Below are positions 8,993-15,377 of a stretch of DNA of 64,000 bases, piece after piece (the first letter of the stretch is position 1; each line of letters starts with the position of its first letter). The stretch lies in contig JAFMIR010000011.1 of the NCBI GenBank assembly GCA_017853885.1, positions 1 through 64,000 on the forward strand. Direction: 5' to 3'. The notes beneath the pieces were generated by a model that was given only the letters and a program-made list of their open reading frames with translations, had not been told where the DNA came from and did no database searches. This stretch comes from Prosthecobacter sp. (GTDB lineage Bacteria > Verrucomicrobiota > Verrucomicrobiia > Verrucomicrobiales > Verrucomicrobiaceae). The position numbers were made by a program, and so were the translations under genes.

Positions 8993-10159
8993 ATGTGGCA
9001 AGGTATCCTCAAAAAAGTCTTTTCTGTTCGTAACAAGGTCGCGCTGAACCTCAGTGGTGAAGTTGATGCCGAGAAGCCGTTCATCGAGCATCTCGAAGAC
9101 CTTCGCACCATGATCGTGCGCATGGTAAGCACGCTGGTGATCAGCACCATCGGCACTTTTGTGTTTTACCAAGAGCTGTTCCGGGCCATCCAGATGCCCA
9201 TCATCTTCGCCGGGTTAGCCAAAGATGAGGCCGCAGCTAGCCAGCTTCTCCAAAACATCGACGTTGCCGGCCCCTTCATGATGGCGATCAACGTGTCGAT
9301 GATCGCGGCGATCATCATTTCCTTTCCACTGCTTCTTATTTTCCTGCTGCAGTTCATTCTGCCCGGTTTGAAGCCGAATGAGAAAAGGTTGCTCTGGCCA
9401 GCCATTGGTATCGGCACGGGTCTTTTCCTTACCGGAGCGGCTTTCGCCTATTGGAGCGTTCTTCCGCGTGCGCTGGCTTTTTTTGATGAGTTTGCCAAAT
9501 CGGTTGGTTCTCGGCAGGACTGGACGCTTTCGAACTACGTTACCTTTTCCACTCGTTTTGTTCTCGTGTTCGGGATCGCATTTGAGCTGCCGGTGATTGT
9601 CATGGCTCTTGTGAAGCTCGACATTCTGAACTTCACCGTCATGAAGAACACTTGGCGGCATGCCTTGGTGGCTATCACGCTTTTCGCGGCTGTCATCACA
9701 CCTACGCCAGATGTGCTCACCCTCCTGCTGATGAGCGGGCCGCTCTATGTGCTGTATGCCATTTGCGTCTTCCTAGCCTGGCGCATGGAGAAGAAGGACA
9801 AGGCTGCCTACCCCGAGTACTATGCCCAGCTTGAAAAAGACGAGAAAGACCTCGAAAAAGCGAATAGCGACGATTGGGATAACGAAAGCTACAACCCGTG
9901 GTCAACCGCTGATGACGAGGACGATGATTTGAAAGACGAATATCAGAAACCCTCCGCCACGCCTTCTGCGCCGCCGCCCGAGGTCGAAAAGCCTTCCCCC
10001 TCCGCCACGGAGCATGCCATCGTCGATTATGACAATCTCGAGGACGCGGAAGACCAAAGTTCCGTCATGCCGAATGACAAGCCATCTGCTCCAGAGCCTG
10101 AAAAAACCACGGAAGATCTCGCTCGCGAGGACGAGGAACGCTCCCGCACGGAGAAGTGA
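8993..10159 (+). CDS. tatC: twin-arginine translocase subunit TatC with long acidic C-terminal tail
   Basis: 388 residues, against about 250 in most bacteria. TatC is the inner-membrane receptor for folded proteins with RR signal peptides. The conserved N-terminal FIEHLEDLRTMIVR starts near residue 30, and hydrophobic segments follow near 38-60, 100-125, 135-155, 185-210 and 220-260, with the conserved FELPVIVMALVKL and FAAVITPTPDVL. From about residue 265 the chain becomes a 120-residue hydrophilic tail rich in Asp, Glu, Ser and Pro, presumably cytoplasmic. At least one Tat substrate is encoded in the window (the DUF1501 protein at 32147-33502). No tatA/B gene is adjacent. The start has CCCCC before the ATG. 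Confidence 0.95.
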   Translation: MWQGILKKVFSVRNKVALNLSGEVDAEKPFIEHLEDLRTMIVRMVSTLVISTIGTFVFYQELFRAIQMPIIFAGLAKDEAAASQLLQNIDVAGPFMMAINVSMIAAIIISFPLLLIFLLQFILPGLKPNEKRLLWPAIGIGTGLFLTGAAFAYWSVLPRALAFFDEFAKSVGSRQDWTLSNYVTFSTRFVLVFGIAFELPVIVMALVKLDILNFTVMKNTWRHALVAITLFAAVITPTPDVLTLLLMSGPLYVLYAICVFLAWRMEKKDKAAYPEYYAQLEKDEKDLEKANSDDWDNESYNPWSTADDEDDDLKDEYQKPSATPSAPPPEVEKPSPSATEHAIVDYDNLEDAEDQSSVMPNDKPSAPEPEKTTEDLAREDEERSRTEK

Positions 10160-10228
10160 CAAACCTTCAGCTCCAAATAAGTGAGGCGTAAACCTGCCGG
10201 TGATCGCCTCTTTTTTTGAACCCTTGCC

Positions 10229-11587
10229 TTAAGCCTTTGCTCGCCACGTTTTCCAGCAAGTCACAAATCCCTTTGCGAAGTCCTGCGGCCGTGCTGCCAC
10301 CCAAGCATCGATATCCTCGGGTTTAAACCATTCACCGGTGGCGATCTCTTCCGGCAGGCAGCGCGCAGGCCCGTCGTGCCGTGCCAGCCGCAGTTCCACG
10401 AATTCATGGTCCGTGTGATCGCCAGCTGGAATCTCTGCGGCAAATTCCGTTGCCTCAACCTGAATGCCGATCTCCTCCCTCAGCTCACGAATCGCACAGT
10501 CCGCGTAGTTTTCACCGGCATCCAGATGCCCCGCGGCGCTGCTGTCCCACTTCAACGGCGATACATCCTTCAGGTGTGAGCGCTGCTGGAGGTAGATTTT
10601 GCCGCGAGAGTTGACTACGAAGATATGCACTGCGCGGTGTAGCAGCTTCTCACGATGAACCTCGCCTCTGGTGCGCTGCCCGATGACCTCGTTCCGCTCG
10701 TTCACCACGTCAAAGACCTCGCTGGCTTTTTGACCTGCATCTGCTTCCGTACGGTTTTCATACCAGCGTGCGATTTGAACCCACTGAATGAGCGAGAGTT
10801 CCTCTGCGCGAACCGCGGTTGGCACGCCGAGCACCTCGACCATTGCCTGCCAACCGTTCCGCGGTTCAGGCAGCAAGTTCTTGAGCTGTTTCCGCCGCTG
10901 GGAGAATCCCATCCGCACCAACCTATCAAACAGCACGCGGTCAAATACAGGCAGTGAGGCCGGATCGCGGGGTGTGAGACGGATCACAGCCGAGTCCACC
11001 TTGGGTCGCGGATTGAAGACCTCAGGTGGCACGATGCGCAGTGGCTCCACATCCCAATCTTTCTGCACCAGCAGGGAGAGTCCGCCGTAGGCATCTTGAC
11101 CACACTGCGCCGCCAGACGGTCACAAACTTCTTTCTGCAGCATGAAAACGGCGCTGCTGACCGGAGTTGGCAGGGCGAGCCAGTGTTTCAAAATCTCGCC
11201 ACCCACCGAGTAGGGCAGATTGCCAACCAGCTTGAGAGGCCCGTGCTGGAACCAAGGCCTAAGGTCGATCCGTGTCGCATCCTCGGCGATGACGTCGATA
11301 TCCTCCTGGTCCTCGAATCGGCGCTTCAGTTCCGGTGCCAGCTGATGATCTTTTTCAATCAGCACCAGCTTTTGTGGGCGACCGATGAGGTGCTCCGTAA
11401 GGGCTCCCATACCTGGGCCTATCTCCACCACAAGAGGAGCCCCATCCGGCTGGATTTGATCGGCGATCCATTTCGAGATGGACTCATCGACTAGGAAATT
11501 TTGCCCCATGCTTTTGCGCGGGGCAATCTCAGCGCCTTCACGGCTGCGCAGGGTTCGGCGGGGTGGACTGGACTTCATGCGGCACAC
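10229..11587 (-). CDS. fusion of 16S rRNA dimethyladenosine transferase (KsgA) and a NUDIX hydrolase
   Basis: 452 residues. Residues 1-275 form a complete KsgA/RsmA, which dimethylates two adenines near the 3' end of 16S rRNA: KSMGQNFLVDESI (26-38), SAM site VEIGPGMGALTEHL (54-67), the catalytic NLPY at 123-126, and PRPKVDSAVIRL. Residues 290-452 are a NUDIX hydrolase with a perfect NUDIX box from Gly353 to Ile375 (G-x5-E-x7-REL-x-EE-x-G-I). The NUDIX part opens with VFDVVNERNEVIG and carries HRAVHIFVVN, like the YfcD/IPP-isomerase-like branch acting on unknown diphosphates. No stop or frameshift separates the parts. Start could be the ATG at 11587 or 11578. It is divergent from the sigma factor gene. 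Confidence 0.92.
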   Translation of the reverse strand: MCRMKSSPPRRTLRSREGAEIAPRKSMGQNFLVDESISKWIADQIQPDGAPLVVEIGPGMGALTEHLIGRPQKLVLIEKDHQLAPELKRRFEDQEDIDVIAEDATRIDLRPWFQHGPLKLVGNLPYSVGGEILKHWLALPTPVSSAVFMLQKEVCDRLAAQCGQDAYGGLSLLVQKDWDVEPLRIVPPEVFNPRPKVDSAVIRLTPRDPASLPVFDRVLFDRLVRMGFSQRRKQLKNLLPEPRNGWQAMVEVLGVPTAVRAEELSLIQWVQIARWYENRTEADAGQKASEVFDVVNERNEVIGQRTRGEVHREKLLHRAVHIFVVNSRGKIYLQQRSHLKDVSPLKWDSSAAGHLDAGENYADCAIRELREEIGIQVEATEFAAEIPAGDHTDHEFVELRLARHDGPARCLPEEIATGEWFKPEDIDAWVAARPQDFAKGFVTCWKTWRAKA

Positions 11588-11823
11588 CCATGCGCCTGTG
11601 GGCTGCGATCAGCAACTGCGCCGTCGGTCCGGGAGCATTTTACCCTAACGTGTTGCGGTGACTGCGTTTGGGCATCGGGTGAATCCAAAACCGCTTCGTT
11701 CACGCAAAAACTTGTGTGATCACACAAGCTCTGTCATGGAAGTCGTCTACGGGTGGCTCTGCCCGGCGCCAAAACCTCGTCCCCACCGAGCCTAGCGCTG
11801 TCGTCCGCCCCAAACCCTCCCCC

Positions 11824-12408
11824 ATGAGTAAGGACGAACCCACCGATGAAGAGCTTCTCCAGCGTGTCGCACGCGGAGACTCGCGTGCTTTTGACACGCT
11901 ATACGATCGCTTGGCACCTCGCCTCTACGGCTTGTTGCGCCAGATGCTGCACGATGAAAAAGATGCCGAGGACGTGTTGCAGGACGGATTTGTGCAGCTT
12001 TGGGACCATGCCTCGAGCTATGACTCATCGCGTGCCAAGGCTTTCACGTGGGCTGTGATGATATTCCGCAACAAGGCGATCGACCGCATGCGTGCGCTCG
12101 GCCGCCGCACACGGCTCGTGGAAGCTGCTTCGCTTGAACATGCTACGTTGGGTGACAAAGACGTGCTGCCCGGGGCAGATGAAGACGTGCAGTCCCGTGA
12201 ACGGGCTGATATCGTCCGAGCCGCACTCCGGCAGCTTCCTGAAGATCAACGGAAGCTTGTGGAGTTGGCCTTTTTGAAAGGGCTCACCCACCATGTCATC
12301 GCCGAGACGCTGGGTATGCCCCTCGGCACAGTTAAGACCAACATCCGACGCGGGCTCATGCGCCTCAGAGACCTGCTGAAAGGAGGGAAGGATGGAGGAG
12401 CGCTTTGA
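11824..12408 (+). CDS. ECF-type RNA polymerase sigma factor, SigK-like
   Basis: 194 residues from the ATG at 11824 (CCCCC precedes it); an ATG at 11716 in the same frame is unlikely. Region 2 is seen as FDTLYDRLAPRLYGLLRQML then DAEDVLQDGFVQLWDHAS, and region 4 as LRQLPEDQRKLVELAFLKG with helix-turn-helix VIAETLGMPLGTVKTNI. This is the extracytoplasmic function group, with the SigK/RskA-type partner encoded next. Its stop overlaps the start of the anti-sigma gene by 17 bases, so the pair is co-transcribed and probably translationally coupled. The signal sensed is unknown. Confidence 0.93.
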   Translation: MSKDEPTDEELLQRVARGDSRAFDTLYDRLAPRLYGLLRQMLHDEKDAEDVLQDGFVQLWDHASSYDSSRAKAFTWAVMIFRNKAIDRMRALGRRTRLVEAASLEHATLGDKDVLPGADEDVQSRERADIVRAALRQLPEDQRKLVELAFLKGLTHHVIAETLGMPLGTVKTNIRRGLMRLRDLLKGGKDGGAL

Positions 12409-13204
12409 GGAGTTGGCCGCTCTAAACGCCTTCGGCATGCTCGAGGGCAATGAAAAACGCACCCTTGATGGCATTGCATTCCACAATCGTGCATTGAAAG
12501 ATCTTTGTGCCGATCTGGAGGAAGCGGCTGCGCACTTGGCTGGGGTGGTTGCTCCTCAGGTGCCGCCTTCCGCGATCAAAGGACGTATTTTGCAACGAAT
12601 TCGTTCCCGTCGTGCTGGTGGATCAGCGGCTTACTCGAGCGGCGGTAGTGTTTTTTGGACTTTGACCGGTTGGGCAGCTGCTGCAGCCTTCGCTGCTTCT
12701 TCGGCTTGGCTTTGGGTGGGGCGAGAGCGCATCCAGACGCAGCTCGCCAGCGTGAGCTCCGAGCTCGCTGTGGTGGAAAAAGCTCGTGAGAGTCTGCGCG
12801 AGGGTTTCCAGAAGCAAATTGACGCTCTAAAGGTTGAGATTGCATCGCTGCAAAAACGCGATGCTCTGGCTCAGGTGCGCATCGCCACCCTGCAAAGCTC
12901 AGTTGATACCTACAAGCAGGGGGTAGCCGTTGTCGTGTGGGATAGTGAAAAGCATCAAGGGGTGCTCAAATTGGAAAAAATGCCCCCGGTAGAGATCGGC
13001 AAAGATTATCAGCTCTGGGTCGTCGATCCGAATCAGCCCGCGCCTGTGGATGCTGGTATTGTGCGAGTGGACGACGCTGGTTTTGCCAAAGTGGAATTCA
13101 AGCCTGTCACCGATGTGACAGAGGTCTCAAGGTTCGCTCTGAGCGTCGAAAAACAGGGAGGTGTTCCAAAAGGGGAGGGACCGATTGTTTTGATTGGACC
13201 ATGA
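12392..13204 (+). CDS. membrane anti-sigma factor, RskA-like
   Basis: 270 residues. Residues 1-75 are the cytoplasmic sigma-binding part (MEERFEELAALNAFGML, then helices LCADLEEAAAHLAG), without the His/Cys zinc motif of ZAS proteins. One membrane segment lies at about 88-106 (WTLTGWAAAAAFAASSAWLW). A periplasmic coiled coil follows at 110-170 (many Glu, Lys, Gln, Leu), then the RskA C-terminal domain with GVLKLEKMPPVEIGKDYQLWVV and an ending SVEKQGGVPKGEGPIVLIGP, which is diagnostic of the family. It would hold the sigma factor of the preceding gene until released by an external signal or proteolysis. Confidence 0.92.
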   Translation: MEERFEELAALNAFGMLEGNEKRTLDGIAFHNRALKDLCADLEEAAAHLAGVVAPQVPPSAIKGRILQRIRSRRAGGSAAYSSGGSVFWTLTGWAAAAAFAASSAWLWVGRERIQTQLASVSSELAVVEKARESLREGFQKQIDALKVEIASLQKRDALAQVRIATLQSSVDTYKQGVAVVVWDSEKHQGVLKLEKMPPVEIGKDYQLWVVDPNQPAPVDAGIVRVDDAGFAKVEFKPVTDVTEVSRFALSVEKQGGVPKGEGPIVLIGP

Positions 13205-13213
13205 ACCCTTGGA

Positions 13214-13681
13214 TCATTTCACCCGTTTCAGGGTGAATGTACCGCGATCCATTGCGCTCTGATAGCAGGCTTTGAATTCATCGCCCTTCACAGTGCCTTC
13301 GTAATGATATTGGCCACCTGCCCAAGTGGGCATCAGATGATCGCCTTTGAACACGAAGGAACGACCTTTCTTCTCCACCTGGTGTAGCGCCATGTAGCTG
13401 CCACTCAGAATCCTTTTCCACGTGGCGCGGTAGAAGAACGAATAGGGCTGTGCTTTCGAACCACTGACTGAACATTGAGCCTTAGGGCCTGCTGTCACCA
13501 CGCACTTCAATGTGCCTGTGTGTCCATTCACTGCGCTAAGCCAGACACCCTCCCATTTGCCTTCGACGCCTTCGGATGGCTCAACTTGGTTCCACGCCTT
13601 TCGAAATGCCGTTCCACAGGATGGAAGAGAGATGAGCGAAACGGCAACAAACGCGAGACGAAGCAGGCGGGAATAGTTCAT
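13214..13681 (-). CDS. predicted lipoprotein of unknown function
   Basis: 155 residues. The N terminus is a lipoprotein signal with lipobox-like LPSC at about residues 19-22 (MNYSRLLRLAFVAVSLISLPSC). The mature part reads as a small beta-rich domain with GKWEGVWLSAVNGHTGTLKCVV and ends YQSAMDRGTFTLKRVK, the pattern of a barrel or lipocalin-like fold that gauges substrates or binds small ligands in other proteins. I do not recognise the family. It converges on the anti-sigma gene with 9 bases between the stops and no terminator hairpin. Confidence 0.7.
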   Translation of the reverse strand: MNYSRLLRLAFVAVSLISLPSCGTAFRKAWNQVEPSEGVEGKWEGVWLSAVNGHTGTLKCVVTAGPKAQCSVSGSKAQPYSFFYRATWKRILSGSYMALHQVEKKGRSFVFKGDHLMPTWAGGQYHYEGTVKGDEFKACYQSAMDRGTFTLKRVK

Positions 13682-14101
13682 AAGCGGACAGAATGCTCAT
13701 GTAAACGATTCGTTTGGAGCAGCTTTTTCGCAGTTCAAAAAGTTCTAGAAAGACAACGCTGCCAGCCGATAGACGCTAGAGATGTGGAACACTATTATAG
13801 CCTCGGTTAGTCCAAAATTTTGGAAAAAAATCAGAAGATGGACAATCAAGCCAGTTATTAACGGGTTAACCCAATGACGATATCGAATTAATCAAATCGA
13901 GGTCGTAATAAATGAAGTCGGTTAACCCGCACCTCCATCTCATCCTGTCATTCTTCTGTCCAGTCCTTATGCCGACATCCCTTGATGATTTGTCTAACTC
14001 ATAAGCAGCCCAGCAAGAAGGCTGCGGTTGTGTGGTATGGCCGAGCTTTGGCGAAAAATCATCCATAACTCAGCACTCAGCATTCACCCATTTCTCCTGC
14101 C
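13682..14101. other. intergenic stretch with two GGTTAACC palindromes and a heptamer leader
   Basis: 420 bases, more A/T-rich than its surroundings. The palindrome GGGTTAACCC lies at 13863-13872 and CGGTTAACCG-like wording at 13919-13929 (core GGTTAACC 13920-13927), centres about 56 bases apart, which could be a paired operator for the response regulator gene downstream. Four heptamers at 14064-14091 precede the start of that gene. No gene is supported here. Confidence 0.4.
14064..14091 (+). repeat. heptamer array before the response regulator
   Basis: Four 7-base units in a row, each starting CA and ending T (for example CAGCACT, CAGCATT), finish 10 bases before the ATG at 14102. The intervening bases are C/T-rich. 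Confidence 0.6.
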
Positions 14102-14788
14102 ATGATCACCACGGAAGCAACAGCCCCTAATCGACTGACCGGTCTCGTCGAAGATGAGAACGTAACCCGTGCCTACTGGGAGCAGTTACTGCGCAGTCAG
14201 CCTGGGCTCGACTTCCGACGTTCTTGGAGTAGCGCGGAGGACTTTCTGGCCGACGCGTCTCACTCTGAGGTCGAACTACTGCTGGTCGATTTGGAACTTC
14301 CAGGTGCAAGCGGTCAGGATCTCATCCGGCGGTTCAAAAAAGAAAAACCTGACGCGATCTGCGTGGTGTTGACCGTATCGAGCAGGCCAGAGGATGTCTT
14401 TGAAGCAATCCGCAACGGGGCTTCTGGCTATTTGGTAAAAGGATCAGGCCCTGAGGTGCTTCTGAGCAACCTACAAAACATTGTGAATGATGGCATGATG
14501 TTCAGTCCTGGCATTGCCCGCTTATTTGTTGAGGAGTTTCTCAAAGGCGGTCCGGCAATTCAGCCCAGCCCTCAGAAAAAGCTGGAACGGCTGACCCCGC
14601 GCGAGTTGGAGGTTCTCCGTGCCGTCCAGCAGTTCGGCAATGCCAAAGATGTGGCAGTCCAGATGGGATTGAGTCATGAGACTGTGCGGGTGCACATGAA
14701 GAAGGTGTATCAAAAACTGCATGTCAGGTCGAAGACCGAGGCGATTGCCATGCTGGCGCAGGCCTCGAATGCCTCATCCATGGACTGA
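14102..14788 (+). CDS. NarL/FixJ-type response regulator
   Basis: 228 residues. The receiver domain (about 10-125) has the acidic pair in VEDEN, the phospho-acceptor Asp in LLLVDLELPGASG, the Thr in VVLTVSSRPE and the Lys in GYLVKGSGPE. A linker with PQKK leads to a LuxR-type helix-turn-helix at 163-225 (LTPRELEVLRAVQQFGNAKD, LSHETVRVHMKKVYQKL). It is a cytoplasmic transcription regulator answering a phosphorelay. The convergent neighbour is an Hpt phosphotransfer protein whose end overlaps this gene by 15 bases. No histidine kinase gene is present, so the kinase lies elsewhere. Confidence 0.94.
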   Translation: MITTEATAPNRLTGLVEDENVTRAYWEQLLRSQPGLDFRRSWSSAEDFLADASHSEVELLLVDLELPGASGQDLIRRFKKEKPDAICVVLTVSSRPEDVFEAIRNGASGYLVKGSGPEVLLSNLQNIVNDGMMFSPGIARLFVEEFLKGGPAIQPSPQKKLERLTPRELEVLRAVQQFGNAKDVAVQMGLSHETVRVHMKKVYQKLHVRSKTEAIAMLAQASNASSMD

Positions 14789-15088
14789 AGCTCGTAGGAA
14801 AGCAGCGGCGTTCTGCAACGCTTGGGTCAATTCCAAAAGCTGTGGCAGTTCCACGGGTTTACCGTTTTTAACTGTCTCTTCGATATTGCGGCATGCCTCG
14901 GTGGCCTCGGAAAGACCGAAGACTGAGCAGGCCCCGCGCAGGGCATGCGCCTCTTGGCGAACTTTGTCATGATTTCCGCTATGGAATTCGCGTCCGATGC
15001 ATTCAAGCCTCTTCGGCGCTTCCTTCTGCCACATGTTCACCAACTCGGCGGTGGCGGTGTGGCCAATCTGGCTAATCAAGTGCTGCAT
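14774..15088 (-). CDS. Hpt-domain phosphotransfer protein
   Basis: 104 residues, a stand-alone histidine phosphotransfer domain. The phosphorylatable His is in the motif AHALRGACSVFGL (canonical AHxLKGSSxxxG) at about residue 48, within a four-helix bundle: MWQKEAPKRLECI before it and ACRNIEE, LLELTQALQNAAAFL after it. It would carry phosphate between a hybrid kinase and a response regulator such as the one encoded on the opposite strand, with which it overlaps tail to tail over 14774-14788. Such overlap allows mutual antisense effects, but that is inference. Confidence 0.9.
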   Translation of the reverse strand: MQHLISQIGHTATAELVNMWQKEAPKRLECIGREFHSGNHDKVRQEAHALRGACSVFGLSEATEACRNIEETVKNGKPVELPQLLELTQALQNAAAFLRASVHG

Positions 15089-15330
15089 GGAAGGGGTTTC
15101 TGAGTCCGGTAGGTCATGCTTGGGTGGTGCATCGCCAGCCGCAAACTCTTACGCAGAGCTTGGTTTTGCCATCGCACAATGCAAGCATTCTGCGAGAACC
15201 CATTCATCGGGACGGGTCTTTTATGATGATGACCGTCCTGCAGGCGCGATCCCCAGCCCAGACACCCTCCGCGAGGGCAAGATGTAGAGGCCTTTGGGTA
15301 GGATACTTGGGCGATGGAGCCTTCCTTGAC

Positions 15331-15372
15331 CTCTCCCCCCGCCTCCCTAGTCTCCGCCCTCCTTTTTTTCCC
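15331..15372 (+). repeat. heptamer-period C/T leader of ileS
   Basis: Six 7-base units (from CTCTCCC at 15331 to TTTTCCC at 15366-15372), all pyrimidine-dominated and most starting with C, end 5 bases before the ileS ATG at 15378. Because the tract is nearly all C and T the 7-base phase is weaker evidence here than at cysS. Confidence 0.4.
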
Positions 15373-15377
15373 ACTTC

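Noticed and set aside
8773..9033. 86-codon frame overlapping the tatC start
   Set aside because: No homology recognised and overlaps the well-supported start of tatC.
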